Shown here in pieces: positions 7,396-15,558 of a stretch of 23,063 nucleotides of DNA. The notes under the pieces were generated by a model. The model made no database searches. It was given only the letters and a program-made list of their open reading frames with translations, and was not told the origin of the DNA. Each line of letters begins with the position of its first letter. Within the stretch, counting starts at the first letter, position 1. The position numbers and the translations under genes are program-made. Source of the DNA: Chloroflexota bacterium. GTDB lineage: Bacteria; Chloroflexota; Anaerolineae; Promineifilales; Promineifilaceae. The stretch covers positions 3,333,586 to 3,356,648 of the forward strand of contig CP070688.1 in assembly GCA_020353135.1 (NCBI GenBank), given 5' to 3'.

Positions 7396-9231
7396 ATGGA
7401 ATCCAGAGAAGCTAACAGGACATTCTTCGGCGAACTAGCCAGCGAAATAGGACAGATATGGCGGGCCTTTCTAATTGGTTTGGACCGGGCTGGCGTAGGT
7501 TTCCGGAATCAATTGCGCCGCCTGCGTGGCCTTGAAGTTGACTACGTAGTGATACCCTTAAGCGGCTCGCTCCCAGAGCGATCCCGGCCGCCACGCGGAT
7601 TCTTGCAGCGCCGGTTGCCCTTGCCGGCGCCTCCACTCACCATGGAGATGCTCAACTACCAATTGGGGGCGGTCGCCGACGCCAACAACGTTAAAGGCGT
7701 CGTCTTCGTATTTCAGGGTCTGGTCGCCGGGCTGGCTACTCTACAGAATCTTCGGCGCGCTATCCAGAGAGTGAGCAAAGCTGGCAAACACACAGTGGTC
7801 TATTCTCCTTATTTGGACCTGCCTCATTATTTCGTTGCCTCCGCTGCCGACCAGATAGTTGCGCCGCCCATATCCCGCTTTGAGGTATTGGGCATGCGCA
7901 CAGAAACGATCTTTCTAAGAGATGCTCTCAGCCGGGTTGGGATCGAGGCCGATGTAGTCCAGATCTCACCTTTCAAGACCGGGTACAACGAACTCGGCGA
8001 AAGCGATATGACGCCCGAGCAGGAACAGCAACTCAACTGGCTTCTGGACGATGCCTATGACCAAGTCACGTCCGCGATGGCCGCCGGACGCGGTTTGTCT
8101 AATTCAGAAATCAAGGACCTCATTGATGGAGCGCCAATGCCGGCCGAAAGGGCAATGAGCTCCGGGCTGATTGACCACATCGCCTACGAGGATGGGTTAC
8201 CTTACTGGTTGGCAGAAAACAGGCAAGAGCCAGCAACTTCGAAACCGGCCGCCGATCGTCAAGATGAGCCTGTCGAAGAAGAATCTGAGCGGGCTCGCCC
8301 TAAGGCCAGAATGGCCGCCTGGTCCGCGGCCCAGTCCATACTTCTGGAGAAGCCTCGTCGGCCGTCGCGCAACTACATCGGCGTCGTATCCCTGGTCGGC
8401 CGGATCGGCATGGGAGCCAGTCGCAGCTCTCCCTTACCCATTCCCTGGTTCGGCGATGCAATAAGTGGTGAAAGCACGATGAGTAGGTTGCTGCGCCGGG
8501 CAGAGAAAGACCGGCGCCTGGCCGCCCTCATCCTCCGTGTTGACTCCGGCGGTGGTTCGGCCCTGGCATCCGATCTGATCTGGCGCCAGGTGCGCCGACT
8601 CGCCAAGCGAATACCGGTTGTCGCCTACATGGGCAATATCGCTGCCTCCGGAGGTTACTACGTCGCCGCCGCCGGCGGGCATATCATGTCGCAGCCCTTG
8701 ACTTTGACCGGCTCGATTGGCGTTGTGACGCTACACCTGAGTACTCAAGGGCTTTTTGAGCAGCTTAGCGTCAAGCGAGTCGCCCTTAAGCGCGGCGAGA
8801 AGGCAGATCTCAACAGTGGTATGGCCCCACTGAGCGAAGAGGATCGGCAACTACTGTGGTCAGAAATCGCCGACATCTACGAACGGTTCAAGGACATAGT
8901 CGCCGACAGTCGCGCGATTCCCGTAGATGACCTTGACGAAATCTGTGGCGGCCGGTTATGGACTGGTCGTCAAGCTTTAGAGAAGAAACTGGTCGATGGG
9001 CACGGCGACTTTGCGGATGCAATTGAGATGGCCGCCGAAATGGCTGGCTTGCCATTTGACGATCACCATTATGTGCCCGTCTACAATCTTCACCCGAGCG
9101 GCAGCCAACATATACTGCCCAAGCCTCTCGACGAACCAGAGGCGCTATTAAAAACCCTATCCCGTGAGCAGCTTGCTCAGGACTTGAACAAACCACTGCT
9201 AATCTTACCTGTTGAAATCACATTTCGCTGA
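7396..9231 (+). CDS. sppA: Signal peptide peptidase SppA-like S49 protease, 67K two-domain type
   Basis: The 611-residue protein has two tandem ClpP-like S49 domains, about residues 48-270 and 325-560, joined by a charged linker rich in Glu and Arg. The predicted catalytic dyad is split as in long SppA enzymes: Lys194 in FKTGYNE of the first domain and Ser418 in NIAASGGYY of the second. Such enzymes degrade leftover signal peptides and some membrane or cytosolic proteins. The TGSIGVVTLH segment after the Ser is typical. Unlike E. coli SppA, I see no clear N-terminal membrane helix; the first 48 residues are only mildly hydrophobic (IWRAFLIGLDRAGVGF). The protein may be peripheral or cytosolic. 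The start at 7396 has a poor ribosome site, so it is only moderately certain. It faces away from the thiN unit. Confidence 0.88.
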   Translation: MESREANRTFFGELASEIGQIWRAFLIGLDRAGVGFRNQLRRLRGLEVDYVVIPLSGSLPERSRPPRGFLQRRLPLPAPPLTMEMLNYQLGAVADANNVKGVVFVFQGLVAGLATLQNLRRAIQRVSKAGKHTVVYSPYLDLPHYFVASAADQIVAPPISRFEVLGMRTETIFLRDALSRVGIEADVVQISPFKTGYNELGESDMTPEQEQQLNWLLDDAYDQVTSAMAAGRGLSNSEIKDLIDGAPMPAERAMSSGLIDHIAYEDGLPYWLAENRQEPATSKPAADRQDEPVEEESERARPKARMAAWSAAQSILLEKPRRPSRNYIGVVSLVGRIGMGASRSSPLPIPWFGDAISGESTMSRLLRRAEKDRRLAALILRVDSGGGSALASDLIWRQVRRLAKRIPVVAYMGNIAASGGYYVAAAGGHIMSQPLTLTGSIGVVTLHLSTQGLFEQLSVKRVALKRGEKADLNSGMAPLSEEDRQLLWSEIADIYERFKDIVADSRAIPVDDLDEICGGRLWTGRQALEKKLVDGHGDFADAIEMAAEMAGLPFDDHHYVPVYNLHPSGSQHILPKPLDEPEALLKTLSREQLAQDLNKPLLILPVEITFR

Positions 9232-9298
9232 GTATCTGCGACCGGGGAGTCGCCAATGATATTTGGATGAGTGGCTGGAAGATAGAGAGGTACTTGAC

Positions 9299-9706
9299 AT
9301 GACCCAAGAATCAGATTTGACCGGCCTGACCCACCTTGGGCTTGGCAAGACCCGGCCGAACAAACAACTGGAAACTTTCCCGAATCGCCACCCAAACCGC
9401 GACTATTCTGTCGAATTGACCACCGACGAATTCACCTGCGTCTGCCCGGCCACGGGCCAGCCGGACTTCGCCAGGATTACCATACGATATGTGCCAGATC
9501 AGAAGATCGTCGAGTCGAAGTCGCTCAAACTCTATTTCTGGTCGTTCCGAAACGAAGGAGTGTTTCATGAGCACGTTACCAACGTCATCTTGGACGATCT
9601 GGTCGCCGCCTTGGAACCTCGCCGGTGCGAAGTCATGGCTGAGTTCGGTGTGCGAGGCGGTATCGCCATTAACGTGCGGGCCCAGTACAAGAAAGAGTCG
9701 GCTTGA
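9299..9706 (+). CDS. queF: QueF, NADPH-dependent preQ0 (7-cyano-7-deazaguanine) reductase
   Basis: This 135-residue unimodular (type I) QueF reduces the nitrile of preQ0 to preQ1 in queuosine biosynthesis. The QueF motif ESKSLKLY is at residues 72-79. The catalytic Cys is C49 in FTCVCPATGQPDF, with the conserved Asp in PDF (D56). FHE at about 89-91 contributes the substrate-binding His/Glu pair. The ATG at 9299 has AGAGAGG 8 bases upstream; a longer in-frame start at 9263 has no good site. It lies 67 bases after sppA, in the same direction. No other queuosine gene (queC, queD, queE, tgt, queA) is in the window. Confidence 0.95.
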   Translation: MTQESDLTGLTHLGLGKTRPNKQLETFPNRHPNRDYSVELTTDEFTCVCPATGQPDFARITIRYVPDQKIVESKSLKLYFWSFRNEGVFHEHVTNVILDDLVAALEPRRCEVMAEFGVRGGIAINVRAQYKKESA

Positions 9707-9805
9707 GTGCTTTGCCTCCGGCGATGAGCGCTAGCCTGACGTAGGCCCGTGCCACGTACGCCTCATCCCGGTCAAATCCACTCACCTAACGAGGAATCGC
9801 TATTC

Positions 9806-10633
9806 ATGAATGATGATCCGCTGAGAATTGATGCCCGAGTTACGCAACAGGTGCTGGTCGGATTCCTGAAGAACGAGATCACCAAGGCAGGCTTCCAACG
9901 CGCGGTCCTTAGCGTCACGGGCGACCTTGACACGACTCTGGCCTGCTACCTGGCTGTCAATGCGATTGGCCCGGAGAGCGTAGACGCCATTCATATGCCC
10001 GCCTCAAATTCACGAGCTATGCCTCCAGCCGGCATCGAGCTACTGGAGCAAGAGCTCGGCATCGTTTGCCAGGTCGTCGACGTCAAGCCGCTGGTTGACC
10101 TGGTCCTATCAGATTCAGCGGATTCCAGTACCGCGCGTCTCGGCGACGTCATTGCCCGTGTTCGAATGACGGTCTTATACGATCGAGCCACTGTCACAAG
10201 CGCTCTTGTGATCGGCGCGAGCAACAAATCCGATCTTCTGCTCGGCCTTGGTACAGTTCATGGGGACCTTGCTTCGGCCGTTAATCCACTGGGTGATCTG
10301 TACCGAACTCAGGCAAGGCGATTAGTCGCCGAACTCGGTTTGCCGGAGAAGCTTTTGAGGATAAGCGGCGATTCGGACCAACTCGGTGCCCATTTGGGTA
10401 GCGCGGTTTCGCAAAATACGTATGGTCAAGTCGATCCTCTGTTATACTTGCTGTTTGACGAGAGATACTCGGCCGAAGAGGCTGCCGGGGCCGGATTCGA
10501 CGATGAATTGATCAGCGAGGCACTGAGCCGATTCCGTGGATCGCATGCGCAGCGCGCGCTGCCGCTAATCCCAAAACTGAGCGGCCGCACCGTTGGCCAC
10601 GATCTTCGATACTTACGCGATTCACACACTTGA
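9806..10633 (+). CDS. NadE-like protein (NAD synthetase family) with altered active-site motifs
   Basis: This 275-residue protein has the overall NH3-dependent NAD synthetase fold, with ARVRMTVLYDRA at about 117-128, GASNKSDLLLG at 137-147 and AVNPLGDLYRTQARRLVAELGLP at 158-180. A C-terminal DPLLYLLFDERYSAEE and IPKLSGRTVGHD also match NadE. Genuine NadE makes NAD from deamido-NAD, ATP and ammonia. The ATP-pyrophosphatase P-loop, normally SGGxDS, reads TGDLDT here (residues 38-43). The PSAxLWxGQTDE loop is replaced by ISGDSDQLGAHLGS. GTGNKS has become GASNKS and FTYEEVD has become NTYGQVD. These changes suggest an inactive or repurposed paralogue. The ATG at 9806 follows a GAGGAA site; an upstream GTG (9749) is less likely. 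The product cannot be safely called an NAD synthetase. Confidence 0.8.
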   Translation: MNDDPLRIDARVTQQVLVGFLKNEITKAGFQRAVLSVTGDLDTTLACYLAVNAIGPESVDAIHMPASNSRAMPPAGIELLEQELGIVCQVVDVKPLVDLVLSDSADSSTARLGDVIARVRMTVLYDRATVTSALVIGASNKSDLLLGLGTVHGDLASAVNPLGDLYRTQARRLVAELGLPEKLLRISGDSDQLGAHLGSAVSQNTYGQVDPLLYLLFDERYSAEEAAGAGFDDELISEALSRFRGSHAQRALPLIPKLSGRTVGHDLRYLRDSHT

Positions 10634-10671
10634 GCATATCGCACTCTTGCCCGCAACTCCCGCTCTCTACC

Positions 10672-12255
10672 ATGACCCGGCCAGCCTATTTGAAATCCAG
10701 AGCTCATCGAATCACTCCCCTACTGCTGTTGCTGTCGGCATTAATCGCATTGCTGGCCGCGCGAAATGCGGGAGCTGGCGCCTGGCGGGCAGCGGTCGAT
10801 CCAGCTGTCTTGGCCGCCTATCAGGAGGCCGAAGAAGTAGAGTTCATTGTGTTGCTGACCGAACGGACAGATTTAAGCATGGCTCGCGAGCAAAGCTCAA
10901 AGCTTGCAAAAGGACGTTTCACTTACAGAGCCTTGCGCGAAACAGCCAGCGCCTCGCAAGCCGATCTACTGGCCGAACTGTCAAATGCCGGACTATCCTC
11001 TGGCGTAACTTACCGCCCTTTCTGGATCGTCAATGCCGTTTGGGTCAAGGCGGACGCAGATATTCTGCGGCAACTGGCCCAGCGTCAAGATGTGAAGTAC
11101 ATCTACGGCAATCCGCGTTTACCGTTCGATGCTCCGGTTACCCAGGATCCAGGTTTAAATCCCGACGCGACTGAGACAGTCGAATGGAATCTCTCCCTGA
11201 TCGGTGCGCCGGAGCTTTGGCAACGGGCCATCGACGGTCGAGGAGTTGTGATCGGCGGTCAAGATACTGGCTACGACTGGCGTCACGATGCTTTGATAAA
11301 CCAATACCGTGGCTGGGACGGCCAAAGCGAAAATCACGACTACAACTGGCATGACGCCATCCATTCGAGCGACGGCGTCTGCGGCGCGGACTCAGATGAA
11401 CCTTGCGACGATCATGGGCATGGCACACACACAATGGGGACCATGGTCGGCGATGATGGCGGCAGCAACAAGATCGGCGTGGCCCCGGCCGCGCGCTGGA
11501 TCGGCTGCCGAAACATGGATAGAGGCGTGGGCACGCCGGCCACCTACATTGAATGTTTCGAGTGGTTCATCGCCCCCACTAAAATCGATGGAAGCGACCC
11601 GGAACCATCCATGGCGCCCGATATTATCAACAACTCCTGGAGCTGTCCGCCTGACGAAGGCTGCAACGATCCTGGGATCTTGCAGGATGCGGTTGACGCC
11701 GTGCGCGCGGCCGGTATCCTGACCGTCCAATCGGCCGGCAACAGGGGACCGGGTTGCGCGACAATCGATACGCCGGCCGCTATTTACGACGCGTCACTTA
11801 CCGTCGGTGCCACCACATCCAGCGACCACATCGCCAGCTATAGTAGTCGTGGACCGGTTCTGATAGATGGCAGTGGGCGACAGAAACCGGACGTCGTTGC
11901 TCCTGGTTCTGCGATCCGATCAAGTTACCTGAACGGTGGCTACAATACTCTCTCCGGAACAAGTATGGCCGCCCCTCACGTCGCAGGCCTGGCCGCTCTG
12001 CTCATTTCGGCCGTGCCAAATCTTGCCGGTCAGGTGGACCGTCTGGAGAGTCTAATCCTGGATTCGGCCGTGCACAAGACCAGCTCCCAGACCTGTTTCC
12101 ATTTGCCTGGCGATCAGGTTCCCAACGCCGTCTTTGGTCACGGTCGCATCGACGCCGTCGCGGCCTTGCGTCTCACCCTGCCCCATAAGATCATATTGCT
12201 CATGATCCACCATAATTCCCCAATCGGTTCTACAGATGCAATGTACACGAGATAG
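10672..12255 (+). CDS. Secreted subtilisin-like serine protease (S8 family)
   Basis: The 527-residue protein begins with basic residues and a hydrophobic signal segment (about 15-31, TPLLLLLSALIALLAA). A propeptide-like region follows to about residue 155. The subtilase domain holds D198 in GGQDTGYDW, H250 in DHGHGTHTMG, the oxyanion Asn N357 in SAGNRG, and S431 in LSGTSMAAPH, so the catalytic set is complete. Eight cysteines in the mature part (for example CGADSDEPC, SCPPDEGC) suggest disulfides and an extracellular location. It resembles bacillopeptidase F-like enzymes but has no C-terminal repeats or anchor. A TTG at 10630 that overlaps the previous stop is an alternative start; the ATG at 10672 gives the better signal peptide, though neither has a strong ribosome site. 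The next gene begins 2 bases after the stop. Confidence 0.9.
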   Translation: MTRPAYLKSRAHRITPLLLLLSALIALLAARNAGAGAWRAAVDPAVLAAYQEAEEVEFIVLLTERTDLSMAREQSSKLAKGRFTYRALRETASASQADLLAELSNAGLSSGVTYRPFWIVNAVWVKADADILRQLAQRQDVKYIYGNPRLPFDAPVTQDPGLNPDATETVEWNLSLIGAPELWQRAIDGRGVVIGGQDTGYDWRHDALINQYRGWDGQSENHDYNWHDAIHSSDGVCGADSDEPCDDHGHGTHTMGTMVGDDGGSNKIGVAPAARWIGCRNMDRGVGTPATYIECFEWFIAPTKIDGSDPEPSMAPDIINNSWSCPPDEGCNDPGILQDAVDAVRAAGILTVQSAGNRGPGCATIDTPAAIYDASLTVGATTSSDHIASYSSRGPVLIDGSGRQKPDVVAPGSAIRSSYLNGGYNTLSGTSMAAPHVAGLAALLISAVPNLAGQVDRLESLILDSAVHKTSSQTCFHLPGDQVPNAVFGHGRIDAVAALRLTLPHKIILLMIHHNSPIGSTDAMYTR

Positions 12256-12257
12256 CG

Positions 12258-13070
12258 ATGGATTGCGTACTGGTAGCCGGTGGCCGGCCTGAGCCAAAAG
12301 ATCCCTTATATGTCGAAACGCAGGGCGAGCCCAAGGCGCTGTTGGAAATCGACGGCCGCCCCATTGTCGAACTTGTGCTGCAGGCGTTGCATGGAGCTGA
12401 AAGCATCGATCGCGTGGTGCTGGTTGGGCTGGATGCTGACGTTAATCTAGACAAAGGCCAGCCGCTGGAAACAATCGCCGATCAGGGCGGTCTCGTCGCC
12501 AACGGCCTGGCCGGATTGTCCCGTCTTCTGGAGCGCCGCCCGGAGACGAAACACGTTCTGTTCAGCTCGGCCGACATTCCGGCGGTCAGCAGCGACATAG
12601 TCGACGACATCGTCGACGGCTGTCGCCCATTCGAAAAGGCAGCCTATTATTTCATGGTCGACCGTCAGACGATGGAAAGAAGCTACCCTAATTCGGCGCG
12701 TACCTTCGTGCGGCTAAAGGACATGCAGGTCGCCGGTGCCGACATGTTTATTGCCGATGCACGGCTGGCCAGTGAAAATTCCCAGTTGCTACACGATATG
12801 GCTGCCGGCCGAAAGCGTCCCTGGAAACTGGCCAGGATAGTCGGCCTTGGAACTTTGTTGGCCTTGTGGCTAAGTAGGCTAACTTTGGCCGGAATCGAGC
12901 ACCGCGCGGAGACCGTGATCGGCCGGCCCGTTTCGGTGCAGCTCACGCCCCACGCTCAATTGGCTATGGACGTTGACAAACCAGAGCAATTGCAGCTATT
13001 GCGCAAAGCAATGGCCTCGACGGGGCCAGAGCGACGCTTAGACCACCCCCTGGCGCGAGGTACGCAGTGA
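12258..13070 (+). CDS. MobA-like NTP transferase domain protein, substrate unknown
   Basis: The 270-residue protein starts with the nucleotidyltransferase signature in variant form: CVLVAGGRPEPKDPLY, then a GEPKALLEIDGRPIVELVLQAL segment. The usual RMG of MobA is missing, but the Lys of PKALLEI is in place. A Rossmann-like middle has VLFSSADIPAVSSD, whose Asp matches the metal-binding position. The C-terminal third includes a hydrophobic stretch (VGLGTLLALWLSRLTLAG) that could be a buried helix or a membrane contact. The family transfers NMP from an NTP onto a phosphorylated acceptor such as a cofactor or sugar; the acceptor cannot be read from the sequence. It follows the subtilase by 2 bases and is probably cotranscribed. 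No molybdopterin gene is nearby, so MobA itself is unlikely. Confidence 0.75.
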   Translation: MDCVLVAGGRPEPKDPLYVETQGEPKALLEIDGRPIVELVLQALHGAESIDRVVLVGLDADVNLDKGQPLETIADQGGLVANGLAGLSRLLERRPETKHVLFSSADIPAVSSDIVDDIVDGCRPFEKAAYYFMVDRQTMERSYPNSARTFVRLKDMQVAGADMFIADARLASENSQLLHDMAAGRKRPWKLARIVGLGTLLALWLSRLTLAGIEHRAETVIGRPVSVQLTPHAQLAMDVDKPEQLQLLRKAMASTGPERRLDHPLARGTQ

Positions 13071-13137
13071 GCTGGCTACACTTCGCTCCCGAGAGCCTCG
13101 AAAATCACCCAACACATTAGAATGGCCTCCGTCACTG

Positions 13138-13146
13138 TGCTATACT
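13138..13146 (+). promoter_or_regulatory. Extended -10 promoter upstream of the alaX leader
   Basis: TG-C-TATACT forms an extended -10 element with no good -35. Transcription would begin near 13153, about 207 bases before the alaX ATG. CTACCGT at 13145-13151, overlapping its end, is a perfect inverted copy of ACGGTAG at 13177-13183. Confidence 0.5.
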
Positions 13147-13152
13147 ACCGTA

Positions 13153-13359
13153 CATCATCAGTTACTAGGAGTGAGCACGGTAGCAGATTGTCCTGACCGA
13201 TCTTCGTGAGGCTGCCGCTCAGAACCAATGTTGTCTAAAGTCGGATCGTCTGGTTGTCGAGGGTGCCTATGTTTGCCCCTGACTCGTCGCTACATAGGCA
13301 GTTCTACTTACACTCGTGACCAATCGAGCGCCCTTGGCTCTGAAGCCTGATTGCTGACC
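13153..13359 (+). other. Long, potentially structured 5' leader or small RNA; no coding signal
   Basis: This is the main part of a 289-base gene-free gap between the nucleotidyltransferase and alaX. It can form a compound stem: TGAG (13172-13175), CGGTAGC (13178-13184) and AGAT (13185-13188) pair with ATCT (13200-13203), GCTGCCG (13211-13217) and CTCA (13218-13221). A second 9-base perfect hairpin, TGCCTATGT/ACATAGGCA, spans 13264-13300. A small GGCT/AGCC hairpin (13336-13347) sits just before the ATG where a ribosome site would be. No T tract is present, so there is no standard terminator. It matches no riboswitch or RNA family that I recognise. Confidence 0.4.
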
Positions 13360-14577
13360 ATGACTGAACTGCTCTACTATCACGACTCCTATGCCATCAA
13401 CTTCCGGGCTCGCGTAGTCGAGCGCTTGAGCAGCGATGGTCATCCGGGGCTCGTGTTAGACCGGACCTATTTCTACCCAGCTTCAGGCGGGCAGCGGCAT
13501 GATATCGGTCACATCAATGGCGTCCCAGTTCAGGACGTCGCTATACGTGACGAGGATGGGGCAGTGGTTCACCTGCTGGCCGACCGTCTGCAGGCCGAGA
13601 GCGTAGAAGGAAGGGTTGACTGGCCAACCCGATTCGATCATATGCAGCAACACACTGGCCAGCACATTTTGTCCCAGGCTTTTGTCCAGGAAGTCGGGGC
13701 GGCGACCATAGGCTTTCACATGAGCGCCGAATCGAGCACGATTGACCTGGATGCAAAAGAGCTGTCCGCTGAGAAGATCTTTGAGGCCGAGCGTCTGAGT
13801 AACGAAATTGTATGGCAGAATCGCCCGGTCACCGTCCGCTTCGTCGATACCCACGAGGCTCAACAGCTGCCGCTGCGCAAACTGCCTGAAGCGAAGGATG
13901 GTATACTGCGCCTGGTGATCATTGACTCATTCGACATGTCGGCCTGCGGCGGCACCCATGTGGCCCGTACCGGTGAAGTGGGTTTGATAAAGGTCACTAA
14001 AACGGAGCGTCTGGGAGGAAAATGTCGTATTGAATTCTTCTGTGGCCAACGTGCGTTGACCGACTACGATCGGAAAAACAAGATTTTGGAACGATTGTCA
14101 GGCGAGATGACGACCGGCTATTGGGAATTGGAGAGGTCGATTGCTAAGCTTCGCGACGAACTGAAATCTGCTCGCCGATCGCTCAAGCACAATACCGATC
14201 AACTGCATCACTTCGAAGCCGAGAATCTCGCCAGAGCCGGCAATCAGATCGGCGACGTTCTTGTCATTAACAAAGCATTTAATCATCGTGATCCTCGAGA
14301 GTTGCGCTCTCTGGCCGGCCGCCTGGCAAAGCGCGACAAGACCGTTATCTTAATCGGGCTTTCCGGACCAAAGGCTCAGTTGATATTCGCCCGGTCCGAC
14401 GACATGGAAGTGCCCATGAATGCCGCGCTGCAGGAAGCTCTACAGTTGCTTGGTGACGCATCCGGCGGCGGATCAGCGACATTCGCTCAGGGCGGCGGAC
14501 AAAAAGCCAGCGAACGCCAGATCCTCGATGCCATGCGCGCCGCCGAACAGTTCGTTCGTTCCATGTTGACAGGATAA
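13360..14577 (+). CDS. Long alanyl-tRNA editing protein (AlaX-L type, AlaRS editing plus DHHA1 domain)
   Basis: The 405-residue protein matches the editing half of alanyl-tRNA synthetase and would hydrolyse mischarged Ser- or Gly-tRNA(Ala) in trans. An N-terminal beta-barrel (YFYPASGGQRHDIG) is followed by the zinc-binding editing domain with H98 and H102 (HTGQH), then C196 and H200 (CGGTH), so all four ligands are present. A coiled-coil-like segment (about 235-290) leads to a C-terminal DHHA1 domain with the glycine-rich SGGGSATFAQGGGQ at about 368-381. The aminoacylation domain is absent, as expected for AlaX. I use the ATG at 13360; an in-frame TTG lies 9 bases upstream. There is no clear Shine-Dalgarno site, and a structured leader precedes it. 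The MBL-like gene follows after 8 bases. Confidence 0.9.
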   Translation: MTELLYYHDSYAINFRARVVERLSSDGHPGLVLDRTYFYPASGGQRHDIGHINGVPVQDVAIRDEDGAVVHLLADRLQAESVEGRVDWPTRFDHMQQHTGQHILSQAFVQEVGAATIGFHMSAESSTIDLDAKELSAEKIFEAERLSNEIVWQNRPVTVRFVDTHEAQQLPLRKLPEAKDGILRLVIIDSFDMSACGGTHVARTGEVGLIKVTKTERLGGKCRIEFFCGQRALTDYDRKNKILERLSGEMTTGYWELERSIAKLRDELKSARRSLKHNTDQLHHFEAENLARAGNQIGDVLVINKAFNHRDPRELRSLAGRLAKRDKTVILIGLSGPKAQLIFARSDDMEVPMNAALQEALQLLGDASGGGSATFAQGGGQKASERQILDAMRAAEQFVRSMLTG

Positions 14578-14585
14578 GCATCGTC

Positions 14586-15488
14586 ATGAAAGAAATCGCT
14601 GACGGCGTATTCATTGAAACAGCGTATGAGGGCGTGAACGTTGGCGCCATCTTGACCGGCGATGGCGTCGTTTGCATTGACATGCCTTCATATCCTCGCG
14701 ACGCTCGAGACTGGACGAACCGTGTCGAACGACTTCACGGACGTGGCGTGATGTATCTAATCCTTACCGACTATCACGGCGACCGCGTTCTTAACACGCG
14801 TTGGATGAACGCGCCAATCGTAACCCATCAGGTGGTCAGCGATAAGCTCAGCGGCTATGACAGACGATACCCTCAACAATTGCTCGACAGCTTGGTCCAA
14901 CGCAATCCTTTACTGGGACGAGAACTTACGAGCAGTCCGGTGGATCAGGCGGCTGTGAGCTTTAGCGAGATGATGACGCTACATCCGGCCGGTCGTGACC
15001 TCACCCTAATCAGCGCCGCTGGACCCACTCCAGGCAATATCTGGGTCCATTGGCCGGACGGGGGCGTCCTCTTCATTGGCGACAGCTTGGTTGGCGGGAC
15101 CCATCCGCCGCTCAGTGAAATGTGCCTCTACGACTGGATCGCTAGCCTTGAGCGACTGGAGGCCGGCATAGATGATGTCAAGACTATCGTGCCCGGCCGT
15201 GGCGAATCAGGCGGGCAGGAGTCGATTACAGCGCTTATGTTGTATTTGCGACATATTGCCGAGGTAGTGGATCAACATTTCGCCGCCGGCCTGGAGCGCC
15301 GGGAATTGGCCGGCCGGGTCCACGAGGTCAAACCCCATTTCGCATCCCATATGCTCGCATCATCGCCGTCGGTCGCGTCGATTCGCACACCGACGCCGGA
15401 GTGGATTGACCGGCAGGTCGCTCTAGGTCTGCAGCGCGCTTATGACGAACTCCTGACTGCCTCAGATGTGCCGCTCGTTGAGAAGTGA
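14586..15488 (+). CDS. Metallo-beta-lactamase-fold protein with degenerate metal site
   Basis: The 300-residue protein has the MBL-fold pattern: a GVNVGAILTGDGVVCIDMP start, the strand-loop corresponding to HxHxDH, GPTPGN, VLFIGDSLVGG and VPGRGE. Most metal ligands are altered. The HxHxDH motif reads DYHGDR (residues 62-67), so only H64 and D66 remain. The GHTPG His is P147, and the PGHG His is R205. D166 is kept. Hydrolytic activity of the usual two-metal kind therefore looks unlikely; a one-metal or non-catalytic role is possible. The C-terminal 90 residues are helical with no domain that I recognise. It starts 8 bases after alaX and is probably cotranscribed with it. AGGAT lies upstream of the ATG. 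The specific function is unknown. Confidence 0.75.
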   Translation: MKEIADGVFIETAYEGVNVGAILTGDGVVCIDMPSYPRDARDWTNRVERLHGRGVMYLILTDYHGDRVLNTRWMNAPIVTHQVVSDKLSGYDRRYPQQLLDSLVQRNPLLGRELTSSPVDQAAVSFSEMMTLHPAGRDLTLISAAGPTPGNIWVHWPDGGVLFIGDSLVGGTHPPLSEMCLYDWIASLERLEAGIDDVKTIVPGRGESGGQESITALMLYLRHIAEVVDQHFAAGLERRELAGRVHEVKPHFASHMLASSPSVASIRTPTPEWIDRQVALGLQRAYDELLTASDVPLVEK

Positions 15489-15558
15489 GACATGGCAGTC
15501 TCGCAGACGGCCGATGCAGCCCAAAATGACAGATTAGGCTGCCAGGGAGTAAATGAAG

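Noticed and set aside
9806..10633. Annotation as a functional NAD synthetase
   Set aside because: The P-loop and the GQTDE loop needed for the reaction are not preserved.
13173..13300. Possible T-box leader before the alanyl-tRNA editing gene
   Set aside because: GAGGGTGCC resembles the start of the T-box core, but the conserved AGGGTGGNACCGCG sequence, terminator and specifier structure are absent.
13153..13359. tRNA, SRP RNA or tmRNA in the gap
   Set aside because: No T-arm GTTCGANTC, no SRP core loop and no tmRNA ends were seen; only generic stems.
15515..15540. GCAGCC/GGCTGC inverted repeat before the Crp-type gene
   Set aside because: It is a 6-bp stem with a 15-base loop and no T tract; too weak to call a terminator or operator.
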